Shown here in pieces: positions 1 to 6,211 of a DNA stretch of 10,598 bases (the first letter of the stretch is position 1; every line of letters begins with the position of its first letter). The stretch spans positions 1-10,598 of the forward strand of contig JAILEJ010000183.1 of NCBI GenBank assembly GCA_024688095.1. The letters run 5' to 3'. The position numbers and the translations under genes are program-made. A model generated the notes under the pieces. That model ran no database searches. It was not told the origin of the DNA and saw only the letters and a list, made by a program, of their open reading frames with translations. This DNA is from Butyrivibrio sp. GTDB lineage: Bacteria; Bacillota; Clostridia; Lachnospirales; Lachnospiraceae.

Positions 1-1
1 T

Positions 2-622
2 TCTCAGCAGGGAATCAATACAATTGGTATTCCTGGTACAATCGACCTTGATATCGCATGTACTGATTATACAATCGGATTTGATACAGCTATCAACACA
101 GCTATGCAGGCTATAGATAAGGTTCGTGATACATCATCTTCACATGAAAGATGTAACGTAATCGAAGTTATGGGTAGAAATGCTGGTTATATCGCTTTAT
201 GGTGCGCAATTGCCAATGGTGGTGACGACCTTCTTCTTCCTGAGAAATATGACTTCAATGAGCAGAGAATTATTGATAATATCATAGATAATCGTAAGAG
301 AGGTAAGACACACCACATCGTTGTTAATGCCGAAGGTATCGGACACTCAACATCAATGGCTCGTCGTATCGAGGCAGCTACAGGTATTGAGACAAGAGCT
401 ACAATTCTTGGATACATGCAGCGTGGTGGTAGTCCAACATGTAAGGACAGAGTTTACGCATCAATGATGGGATGCTATGCAGCAGATATTCTTGCAGCAG
501 GTAAGACAAACAGAGTTGTTGGATATCGTAACGGACAGTTCGTTGACTATGATATTGAAGATGCTCTTAGCATGTCAAAGTCAATTGATGAGTACATGTA
601 CGAGATCAGTAAGATTCTTTGA
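2..622 (+). CDS. pfkA: 6-phosphofructokinase, C-terminal part (5' end outside window)
   Basis: Phosphorylates fructose 6-phosphate to fructose 1,6-bisphosphate, the committed step of glycolysis, in the cytoplasm. The frame is open from base 2 and gives 206 residues; about the first third of a roughly 320-residue family protein is missing. Visible motifs are IPGTIDLD (window residues 10-17, with the catalytic Asp of TID), TDYTIGFDTA, RDTSSSH, EVMGRNAGY (the MGR substrate loop) and ETRATILGYMQRGGSP. The Gly in PGTID is what ATP-dependent enzymes carry; pyrophosphate-dependent ones usually have Lys there, so ATP dependence is inferred. The normally conserved Asn of TIDND is Leu here. The stop codon is TGA at 620-622. 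Downstream come a 147-base 3' UTR and a strong terminator, so this gene probably ends its transcription unit. Family identification is very secure. Confidence 0.96.
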   Translation, partial: SQQGINTIGIPGTIDLDIACTDYTIGFDTAINTAMQAIDKVRDTSSSHERCNVIEVMGRNAGYIALWCAIANGGDDLLLPEKYDFNEQRIIDNIIDNRKRGKTHHIVVNAEGIGHSTSMARRIEAATGIETRATILGYMQRGGSPTCKDRVYASMMGCYAADILAAGKTNRVVGYRNGQFVDYDIEDALSMSKSIDEYMYEISKIL

Positions 623-768
623 TTTCTAAAGAGCATGACACACCCCTTGCTTTGCAAGGACCTGGCCTGTAAGATTCAGTTTTTTCTTATAAAAGCAGGA
701 ATCTATGCAACTGTATTAGGGATTTGCCCGATGCAATATATACTGTTAATTTCATAAATGATATTTTG
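623..768 (+). other. pfkA 3' untranslated stretch with small hairpins, no gene seen
   Basis: No convincing coding sequence lies between pfkA and its terminator. A perfect 6-bp hairpin with a TTT loop (CCTTGC/GCAAGG) sits at 645-659 and is not directly followed by a T-run. A second possible fold pairs the two TGCA blocks flanking GGGATTTGCCC at about 704-735. The stretch could be an ordinary 3' UTR or a small 3'-derived RNA ending at the 769-810 terminator. I do not recognise any known RNA family in it. Confidence 0.4.
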
Positions 769-814
769 GCCTTGCGGCAAAGACAAAGAAGTCTAGTCCG
801 CAAGGCTTTTGTTG
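769..814 (+). terminator. Intrinsic terminator after pfkA
   Basis: A perfect 9-bp stem, GCCTTGCGG (769-777) with CCGCAAGGC (798-806), encloses an internal loop and an inner AGAC/GTCT stem (781-784 with 791-794). It is followed at once by TTTTGTTG. The GC-rich base and the T tract are those of a Rho-independent terminator on the + strand. Confidence 0.87.
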
Positions 815-833
815 TGCCCAAAAACGAAATACC

Positions 834-887
834 TATAATCTATAAGAACTTCCAATACTCGATTTTTACAAGGAATGTGTATATAAT
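834..887 (+). promoter_or_regulatory. Candidate promoter region for the methyltransferase gene
   Basis: Two perfect TATAAT hexamers lie between the pfkA terminator and the next gene, at 834-839 and 882-887. Neither has a good -35: TTGTGC (812-817) is 16 bases upstream of the first, and TCGATT (859-864) is 17 bases upstream of the second. A TTTACA at 865-870 is only 11 bases from the second hexamer, which is too close. One of the two probably starts the trmH-proC transcript, because a terminator stands upstream. Use of the second would give a leader of roughly 150 bases. Confidence 0.35.
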
Positions 888-948
888 GTTAAGAGACTAA
901 AAGGCTCTTGTAGAAAAAAAGATTTAAAAGGTTAAATATGATTTATTG

Positions 949-1030
949 AAACAGTGTTGGGTCCAAAAATCATATGTAGAAATTATTATATAGATTTGGA
1001 TTTGGGTCCGAAATAATCATTGTTAAAGAA
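949..1030 (+). repeat. Two-copy imperfect direct repeat in the methyltransferase leader
   Basis: TTGGGTCC occurs at 957-964 and again at 1002-1009, 45 bases apart. The identity continues on both sides: each copy goes on with A-rich sequence, then ATCAT, then TGT, then AATTA. The second copy ends just before the AGAGGA ribosome binding site (1033-1038) of the gene at 1044. It looks like a degenerate tandem duplication of about 45 bp. TTGGGTCC is not the T-box GGTGG core, and I do not recognise it as a known riboswitch element. Confidence 0.6.
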
Positions 1031-1043
1031 TTAGAGGAATAAG

Positions 1044-1835
1044 ATGATAACAAGCACATCAAATGCAAATATCAAAAGAGTTAACGGCTATATTTCAAAA
1101 AGCAGAGACAGGAAAAAAGACGGAGTTTTTGTTGTTGAAGGCTTTAGAATGATACGTGAGATTCCACATTCGAAGATACGTGAATTGTATGTATCTGAGA
1201 ATTTTTTAAAAAAGGCGTCTGCTGAAGAAAAAGACTTTTTAAACAAATGCGGTGTGAAATATGAACAGGTTACAAACACCGTTTTTGACAAACTCTCAGA
1301 TACCAGAACTCCGCAGGGAATCCTTGCTGTAGTTGAAGCTTATGAATATAAAATTGAAGATGTGATTAATGCTGAAAAGCCATTAATACTAATCCTTGAG
1401 AATATACAGGATCCTGGAAATCTTGGGACAATGTTCAGAGCAGGAGAAGGTGCCGGAGTAAGCGGAATAATAATGAGTAGGGGAAGCGCTGATGTATATA
1501 ATCCAAAGGTAATAAGATCAACAATGGGAAGTATATTCAGAGTTCCCTTTGTGTATACAGATTCGGTACCTGAGGTGGCATCATTACTTGGGAAAAAAGG
1601 TATCAAAACCTATGCTGCTCATTTGCGAGGAAAGAAAAATTACGACGAGATGGATTACACAAAGGGAACAGCATTCCTTATAGGAAATGAAGGAGCGGGA
1701 CTTACAGCAGAAGCTGCCGACTCAGCAGATGAGTATGTTCTTATTCCTATGCTTGGAAAAGTTGAATCCATGAATGCTGCAACATCGGCAGCTCTTATGA
1801 TGTTTGAGGCTGCAAGGCAGCGCAGACACTGCTAA
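1044..1835 (+). CDS. TrmH/SpoU-family 23S rRNA 2'-O-ribose methyltransferase
   Basis: An S-adenosylmethionine-dependent RNA ribose methyltransferase of the SPOUT superfamily, acting on rRNA or tRNA in the cytoplasm. Residues 1-100 are the substrate-binding domain typical of this group (SNANIKRV, then VEGFRMIREI at 31-40). The C-terminal half carries the three SpoU motifs of the knotted cofactor-binding fold: ENIQDPGNLGTMFRAGEGAG (119-138, with the conserved Asn126 and Arg132), LIGNEGAGL (212-220) and IPMLGKVESMNAATSAAL (234-251). At 263 residues it matches the RlmB/YsgA type in length. The exact nucleotide target cannot be read from sequence, so no symbol is given. The start is supported by AGAGGA 5 bases upstream. 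proC follows after 81 bases with no terminator, so cotranscription is likely. The last codons and stop (CAGACACTGCTAA) are repeated downstream. Confidence 0.93.
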   Translation: MITSTSNANIKRVNGYISKSRDRKKDGVFVVEGFRMIREIPHSKIRELYVSENFLKKASAEEKDFLNKCGVKYEQVTNTVFDKLSDTRTPQGILAVVEAYEYKIEDVINAEKPLILILENIQDPGNLGTMFRAGEGAGVSGIIMSRGSADVYNPKVIRSTMGSIFRVPFVYTDSVPEVASLLGKKGIKTYAAHLRGKKNYDEMDYTKGTAFLIGNEGAGLTAEAADSADEYVLIPMLGKVESMNAATSAALMMFEAARQRRHC

Positions 1836-1916
1836 CCCCAAAAACATAACAGTCATAGACACTGCTAAACAATAAATTACATAAAAGCCATAGATACTGG
1901 CGGAAAGAGGGACAAT
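1823..1916 (+). repeat. Degenerate tandem repeat filling the trmH-proC spacer
   Basis: Three head-to-tail copies begin at 1823 (CAGACACTGCTAA), 1856 (TAGACACTGCTAA) and 1891 (TAGATACTGGCGG), so the periods are 33 and 35 bases. Copy 1 contains the last codons and the TAA of the methyltransferase gene; copies 1 and 2 match at 12 of 13 positions there. The second halves of copies 1 and 2 also agree (ACATAA, then AG, then CA). Copy 3 runs into the GAGGG ribosome binding site of proC at 1907-1911. Confidence 0.75.
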
Positions 1917-2711
1917 ATGATTATTGGATTTATAGGACTTGGAAATATGGCAAAGGCCATGATAGGTGGTATTTTAAAAAACGAAATTGTTTCACCGTCT
2001 GAAATTATTGGTTCTTCAGCAACAGAATCAACAAAGACTCAGGTTTCCAAAGAGTTTGGAATCAGAACAAAGGAAACAAATGCACAGGTTGCAAAGCAGG
2101 CAGATGTTATCATTCTTGCAGTAAAGCCTCAGTATCTTAAGGTTGTAATTGCAGATATTATGGACTGCGTTGACGAAAACAAAATCGTAATAAGTGTAGC
2201 AGCAGGTAAGACAATAGAATGGATCAAAAAAGAATTTGAGAAAGATATAAAGCTTGTAAGAGCAATGCCAAATACACCTGCACTTGTAAGTGAAGGCTGC
2301 ACAGCTCTTTGCAGAAGTGAAAATGTCACAGATGAAGATCTTGAAATTGCAATGAAGATTTTTAACAGTTGTGGAAAAGCAAATCTGGTTTCAGAATCAG
2401 TTATGGATGTTGTTGTAGGCGTAAGTGGTTCTTCACCTGCATATGTATTTATGTTTATCGAAGCAATGGCAGATGCAGCAGTTGCGGGTGGAATGCCAAG
2501 AAAACAGGCTTATGAGTTTGCAGCTCAGTCAGTTCTAGGAAGTGCCAAAATGGTACTTGAAACAGGCAAACATCCTGGAGAACTTAAAGATATGGTATGC
2601 TCTCCAGCAGGTACAACCATTGAAGCTGTAAAGATTCTTGAAGAAAAAGGATTCAGAGGAGCTGTTATAGATGCAGTTGAGGCATGCATTAATAAGTCAA
2701 AATCACTTTAA
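1917..2711 (+). CDS. proC: Pyrroline-5-carboxylate reductase
   Basis: Reduces 1-pyrroline-5-carboxylate to L-proline with NAD(P)H, the last step of proline synthesis, in the cytoplasm. The 264-residue length is normal for the family. The N-terminal Rossmann fold opens with GFIGLGNMAKAM (4-15). AVKPQ (68-72), SVAAGKTI (93-100) and MPNTPA (117-122) are the usual cofactor-site and linker motifs. The C-terminal dimerisation domain has SGSSPAYVFMFIEA (170-183) and the family signature around DMVCSPAGTTIEAV (225-238). The start is set by GAGGG at 1907-1911, five bases before ATG. It follows the methyltransferase gene closely. A weak AAAATC/GATTTT hairpin with a T-run (2699-2721) overlaps the stop codon and may be a poor terminator. 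Confidence 0.96.
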   Translation: MIIGFIGLGNMAKAMIGGILKNEIVSPSEIIGSSATESTKTQVSKEFGIRTKETNAQVAKQADVIILAVKPQYLKVVIADIMDCVDENKIVISVAAGKTIEWIKKEFEKDIKLVRAMPNTPALVSEGCTALCRSENVTDEDLEIAMKIFNSCGKANLVSESVMDVVVGVSGSSPAYVFMFIEAMADAAVAGGMPRKQAYEFAAQSVLGSAKMVLETGKHPGELKDMVCSPAGTTIEAVKILEEKGFRGAVIDAVEACINKSKSL

Positions 2712-2832
2712 CGATTTTTTTAATGCTGTAATACATATAAAAATTGTTAATAAGTAACACTTTTAGCGGAAAATAGAATAGATATAACAACATCGTAACA
2801 ATTTCGATTCTCAGAAGCCTTATTACAAGCCG

Positions 2833-2874
2833 AATTCATATTTTTTTAAGATTTTATTAATAAAAATATGAATT
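2833..2874. promoter_or_regulatory. 13-bp AT-rich inverted repeat abutting the hydrolase promoter
   Basis: AATTCATATTTTT (2833-2845) and AAAAATATGAATT (2862-2874) are perfect inverted repeats separated by 16 bases. The right arm ends two bases before the -35 hexamer. The AT-rich stem and the lack of a following T-run make a terminator unlikely. The position fits an operator or an activator site, but no regulator can be named with confidence. Confidence 0.5.
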
Positions 2875-2876
2875 AA

Positions 2877-2905
2877 TTGACATATTTATATTAATCTGTT
2901 AATAT
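2877..2905 (+). promoter_or_regulatory. SigA-type promoter of the cell wall hydrolase gene
   Basis: A perfect TTGACA (2877-2882) is followed after exactly 17 bases by TAATAT (2900-2905), which matches TATAAT at four of six positions. Transcription would start near 2912 and give a leader of about 45 bases to the ATG at 2958. Confidence 0.85.
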
Positions 2906-2957
2906 AACTCCCGTAACTATTTTAACAAAAATGTAACAAGAAGGACGAGAGAGACGT

Positions 2958-4070
2958 ATGACAAAAGCAGTCGGGTTTTCTCTGAAAGTGTTAGGACTGG
3001 GTATGGCTTGCAGTTTAATGTTTAACACATCAGTGATGACCTTAGATGCCAGAGAGAATCGTGTTCTTACATCTATGAGTGTTGGAGTAGGAAATATTAT
3101 AAATCCTACAGATTCTTTGGTAAAAGATGTTACGAGTGATTCAGAAGAAGTAGTAATAAGTGAATCAGAAAATGAAGAAGTAACAATTGAAGAAAAAGAA
3201 AGCAATCTGGTAATGGCTAATGTATCATCAGCTATGAACATCAGATTAGAGCCAAATGAGGATTCAGATAAAACCGGAGTTCTTTATAAGGACTGTGGAG
3301 GCAGAATCTTGGAACAAAAGGATGGATGGACTAAAATTGAGTCCGGAGATCTCGTAGGATGGGCCAAGGATGAATATCTGTTATTCGGAGAGGATGCTAA
3401 AGCTCTTGCAGCAGAAGTTGGAGTTGAACTAGTAACAAGTACAACCGATGCACTTAGAATCAGAAAAGAAGCTGATGAAAATGCAGAAGTTCTTGCTGTA
3501 CTTACAGATCACAGCTTTGTTGATTTTGTAGAAGATCTTGGTAATGGCTGGATCAGTGTTGATTATAATGATGAAACAGGTTATGTTAAAGCTGAGTATG
3601 TAACAACTGACTTCAGAATTGATAATGGCGAGACAATGGAAGCCATTGAAGAGAGAGAAGCAGAGCTTGAAGCACAGAAGGAAGCTGAGAGACAGGCTGA
3701 ACTTAAGAAGAACCGCGGCGCTGTTGAAGCAGGAGCTGACGAGGTTAAACTTCTTGCAGCACTTATTCAGTGTGAAGCTGGTAACCAGTCATATGAAGGT
3801 AAGGTTGCAGTTGGTGCAGTTGTTATGAACCGTGTTAAGAGTGGTGCTTATGCTAATAACATACAGGGTGTTATTTATGCATCAGGTCAGTTTACACCAG
3901 CACTTAACGGAACAGTTGATAGAGTTTACCTTAGTGGTAATATTGCATCAAGTTGTGTGGAAGCTGCTCAGGCTGCCATAAATGGTGAAACTACTGTTGG
4001 TGGATGCACACACTTTAGAAGAGCAGGTGGCCACGATGGTCAGGTAATTGGTGCACATGTTTTCTGGTAA
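2958..4070 (+). CDS. Secreted cell wall hydrolase, two SH3b domains plus SleB/CwlJ-type domain
   Basis: A predicted peptidoglycan hydrolase acting outside the membrane. The 370-residue product starts with a signal-like segment (Lys3 and Lys10, hydrophobic from about 11 to 28) and an acidic linker rich in Glu and Ser (about 55-82). Two bacterial SH3 domains follow (about 84-144 with NIRLEPNEDS and GWTKI; 156-216 with LRIRKEADENAEVL and GNGWISV), likely wall-binding. A charged Glu/Lys/Gln segment at 224-252 looks like a coiled coil. The catalytic domain is 262-370: LLAALIQCEAGNQ with probable catalytic Glu273, GKVAVGAVVMNRV, QFTPA, THFRRAGGHDG and the terminal IGAHVFW. This is the Hydrolase_2 (SleB) fold, which outside spore germination occurs in vegetative remodelling enzymes; which role applies here is unknown. 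AGAAGG (2939-2944) is distant from the ATG; GAGAG (2947-2951) is better placed. It is monocistronic between a strong promoter and a terminator. Confidence 0.9.
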   Translation: MTKAVGFSLKVLGLGMACSLMFNTSVMTLDARENRVLTSMSVGVGNIINPTDSLVKDVTSDSEEVVISESENEEVTIEEKESNLVMANVSSAMNIRLEPNEDSDKTGVLYKDCGGRILEQKDGWTKIESGDLVGWAKDEYLLFGEDAKALAAEVGVELVTSTTDALRIRKEADENAEVLAVLTDHSFVDFVEDLGNGWISVDYNDETGYVKAEYVTTDFRIDNGETMEAIEEREAELEAQKEAERQAELKKNRGAVEAGADEVKLLAALIQCEAGNQSYEGKVAVGAVVMNRVKSGAYANNIQGVIYASGQFTPALNGTVDRVYLSGNIASSCVEAAQAAINGETTVGGCTHFRRAGGHDGQVIGAHVFW

Positions 4071-4090
4071 TATTTATAATATAAATATTA
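4068..4090. repeat. Perfect 23-base AT palindrome overlapping the hydrolase stop codon
   Basis: TAATATTTATA (4068-4078), a single A, then TATAAATATTA (4080-4090) is a perfect palindrome whose first three bases are the TAA stop. It overlaps a direct repeat of TTAAGCGCA (4088-4096 and 4105-4113, 17 bases apart). It could be a weak mRNA 3' hairpin or a protein site; it has no T-run of its own. Confidence 0.6.
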
Positions 4091-4130
4091 AGCGCATTTG
4101 TTTTTTAAGCGCAAGAAGTAATAGAATTTT

Positions 4131-4172
4131 AAGGACTATGGGTTGAATTTCAATCCATAGTCTTTTATTATT
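4131..4172 (+). terminator. Intrinsic terminator between the hydrolase gene and argF
   Basis: GACTATGGGTTGA (4134-4146) pairs with TCAATCCATAGTC (4150-4162) over 13 bp, including one G-T wobble, closed by a three-base loop and followed by TTTTATTATTT. The stem can extend outward by AAG with TTT. A weak TTGTTT-N18-TAGAAT promoter-like pair lies just upstream (4098-4127). If that pair were real, the hairpin could act as an argF attenuator, but the simpler reading is the hydrolase terminator. Confidence 0.88.
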
Positions 4173-4225
4173 TATCATAGGATTCTTTCAAAAAAATTTT
4201 TTATAAAAGGAAATGGTGAACAGAT

Positions 4226-5218
4226 ATGGCAGAAATCAATTTACATGGACGCGACTTTTTAAAGCTTTTGGATTTTTCTTCTGAAGAGATAGAGTACCTT
4301 GTTGATCTCGCAGCAGAGTTAAAGCAGAAGAAAAAGGACGGTGTACTTACAGACATTTATAAGGGAAAAAATATAGCACTTATATTTGAAAAGACAAGTA
4401 CACGTACAAGATGTTCATTTGAAGTTGCAGCTCATGATCTTGGAATGGGAACAACATATCTTAACCCAACTGATTCACAGATTGGAAAAAAGGAAAGTAT
4501 TGCCGATACAGCAAGAGTACTTGCAAGTATGTATGACGGAATTGAATATAGAGGATTTGAGCAGGAAATAGTTGAAACAATAGCAAAATATTCTAAGGTA
4601 CCTGTATGGAATGGACTTACAAATGAATTCCATCCTACACAGATGCTTGCAGATCTGCTCACTATCCGTGAACATTTTGGACACTTAAAGGGAATTAACC
4701 TTGTTTACATGGGTGATGCAAGATATAACACAGGAAATTCTCTTATGGTTGTATGTGCAAAAATGGGAATGAACTTCACAGCATGTTCTAATAAGAAATA
4801 CTTCCCTTCAGAAGACCTTATTAATGAATGTGTTGAGATTGCAAAGAAAACTGGATCAACACTTACATTTACAGAGGATGTAAAAGAAGGCACAAAGGGT
4901 GCTGATGTAATCTACACAGACATCTGGGTATCAATGGGTGAGCCTGAGGAAGCATGGGAAGAACGTATAGCTGATCTTGAGCCATACAGAGTAACAAAAG
5001 AAGTTATGGATAATGCTGGAAGCCAGGCTGTATTTATGCACTGTCTGCCATCTTTCCATGATTTGAATACAGGAATTGGAAGACAGATTAAGGAAAAGTA
5101 TGGACTTAATGAAATAGAAGTTACAGATGAAGTTTTTGAATCTCCTGCATCAATTGTTTTTGAAGAGGCAGAGAATCGTATGCATACCATTAAGGCTGTA
5201 ATGTACGCAACTTTATAA
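4226..5218 (+). CDS. argF: Ornithine carbamoyltransferase
   Basis: Condenses carbamoyl phosphate with ornithine to citrulline, in arginine synthesis, as a cytoplasmic oligomer. The length of 330 residues matches the longer form of the family. The carbamoyl-phosphate loop STRTR is at 58-62, HPTQ at 136-139, the ornithine-binding region TDIWVSMG at 231-238 and the HCLP motif at 272-275. All key motifs are intact. The catabolic enzyme ArcB is similar in sequence, but no arcA or arcC gene is nearby, so the biosynthetic role is preferred by context. GGTGA (4215-4219) six bases before ATG supports the start. No clear promoter was found after the 4131-4172 terminator; TATAAA at 4202-4207 is too close to the ribosome binding site. 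The next gene follows after 192 bases that are mostly tandem repeat. Confidence 0.95.
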   Translation: MAEINLHGRDFLKLLDFSSEEIEYLVDLAAELKQKKKDGVLTDIYKGKNIALIFEKTSTRTRCSFEVAAHDLGMGTTYLNPTDSQIGKKESIADTARVLASMYDGIEYRGFEQEIVETIAKYSKVPVWNGLTNEFHPTQMLADLLTIREHFGHLKGINLVYMGDARYNTGNSLMVVCAKMGMNFTACSNKKYFPSEDLINECVEIAKKTGSTLTFTEDVKEGTKGADVIYTDIWVSMGEPEEAWEERIADLEPYRVTKEVMDNAGSQAVFMHCLPSFHDLNTGIGRQIKEKYGLNEIEVTDEVFESPASIVFEEAENRMHTIKAVMYATL

Positions 5219-5410
5219 TAAAAGACGAAAATATAACCTATGTTTTTATAAAAGAAAAAATAGAAATATAACCTATGCTTTTATAAAAGAAAAAATAGAA
5301 ATATGACCTATGCTTTTATAAGAAATAAGAGCAAAAATATAACCCATGTTTTTATAAGAAACAAGATTAAAAATATAACTAATGTTTTCATAATAGAAAA
5401 GAGGGGCAAA
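5196..5410 (+). repeat. Degenerate ~35-bp tandem repeat array filling the argF-coaX spacer
   Basis: Five head-to-tail copies of a unit starting ATATAACCTATG begin at 5231, 5266, 5301, 5337 and 5373, so the periods are 35, 35, 36 and 36 bases. Each unit holds the ATATAAC block, then ATG, a T-rich block with TTATAA or a variant, then A-rich sequence. Copy 2 contains the perfect palindrome CTTTTATAAAAG. The end of argF (TACGCAACTTTATAATAAAAGACG, read in two parts at 5204-5227) resembles half a unit and may be copy zero. Divergence grows toward coaX, and copy 5 merges into the GAGGGG ribosome binding site. There are no unique spacers, so this is not a CRISPR array. Confidence 0.85.
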
Positions 5411-6211
5411 ATGATTCTGGTTATTGACGTTGGAAATACTAATATAACATTTGGTGTTTTTAAAGGAGAAAAGCTGGTAACATCATTTAGAATGATGTCT
5501 CAGACCTCAAGAACATCCGACGAATTTGGAATGGAGATCATAGCTATTTTATCAGCTAATGGAATTTCCAAGGAAGATTTTGAAGGTGTAATAATAGCAA
5601 GCGTAGTTCCTAAGCTTATGCATGCCCTTGTAAATTCAATAGTTAAATATGTTGGTAAAAACCCATACATAGTTGGACCAGGGATCAAAACCGGAATTAA
5701 AATTGTCACAGAAAATCCAAGAGAGATTGGACCGGATCTTATAGTTGATGCCGTGGCTGGCTATGAACTTTATGGCGGACCTGTCATGGTAATTGATTTT
5801 GGAACAGCAACTACTTATATAGTAGTTAATGAAAAAGGTGAGTTCTGCACTGGTGTTGTATCTCCAGGAATCAGAATATCTGCCAAAGCTCTTTGGGAAG
5901 ATACAGCAAAGCTTCCGGAAGTTGAGATCAAAAAGCCAAAGACAATTCTTGCTCAGGAGACTATTTCCTCAATGCAGGCAGGCCTTGTTTATGGCCAGAT
6001 CGGGCAGACAAAGTATATTATAGAAGAAATGCGTAAAGCCCTTGGATATACTGACATGAAGGTTGTTGCAACAGGTGGTCTTGGAAGAATGATTTCTGAT
6101 GAAACCAAAGAGATTGATGTCTACGATTCTAACCTGACTCTTACAGGACTCAGACTTATATATGAAAAGAATCGTAAGAACAAGCCAAGCCTTAAGGGAT
6201 ATGAAGACTGA
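5411..6211 (+). CDS. coaX: Type III pantothenate kinase
   Basis: Phosphorylates pantothenate, the first step of coenzyme A synthesis; the type III enzyme belongs to the ASKHA fold, usually needs a monovalent cation and is not feedback-inhibited by CoA. The 266-residue product from ATG 5411 has the phosphate-binding start MILVIDVGNTNITFGVF (1-17), GPDLIVDAVAGYELYGG (107-123, with Asp109 as probable catalytic base), VIDFGTATTY (127-136), SPGIRISAKAL (151-161) and VVATGGLGRMI (218-228). An upstream in-frame ATG at 5303 would add 36 residues, but these are translated tandem repeat, and GAGGGG (5401-5406) points to 5411. The family is normally about 255-260 residues, which agrees. There is no terminator before or after; it probably shares a transcript with the two genes downstream. 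Confidence 0.95.
   Translation: MILVIDVGNTNITFGVFKGEKLVTSFRMMSQTSRTSDEFGMEIIAILSANGISKEDFEGVIIASVVPKLMHALVNSIVKYVGKNPYIVGPGIKTGIKIVTENPREIGPDLIVDAVAGYELYGGPVMVIDFGTATTYIVVNEKGEFCTGVVSPGIRISAKALWEDTAKLPEVEIKKPKTILAQETISSMQAGLVYGQIGQTKYIIEEMRKALGYTDMKVVATGGLGRMISDETKEIDVYDSNLTLTGLRLIYEKNRKNKPSLKGYED

Noticed and set aside
865..887. TTTACA and TATAAT as one promoter
   Set aside because: The two hexamers are only 11 bases apart, far from the usual 16-18.
957..1009. T-box or other amino acid riboswitch upstream of the methyltransferase gene
   Set aside because: The GGGTCC words do not match the T-box core AGGGTGGNACCGCG, and no specifier stem or antiterminator was found.
2699..2721. Terminator after proC
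   Set aside because: AAAATC/GATTTT followed by T7 is only six AT-rich base pairs and overlaps the stop codon; too weak to call, though some termination is possible.
5231..5410. CRISPR-like array between argF and coaX
   Set aside because: The period is regular, but the whole unit is repeated with decay and there are no unique spacers between conserved repeats; no cas genes are present.
5303..5410. CoaX starting at ATG 5303
   Set aside because: The extra residues are translated tandem repeat, and the GAGGGG site and family alignment point to 5411.
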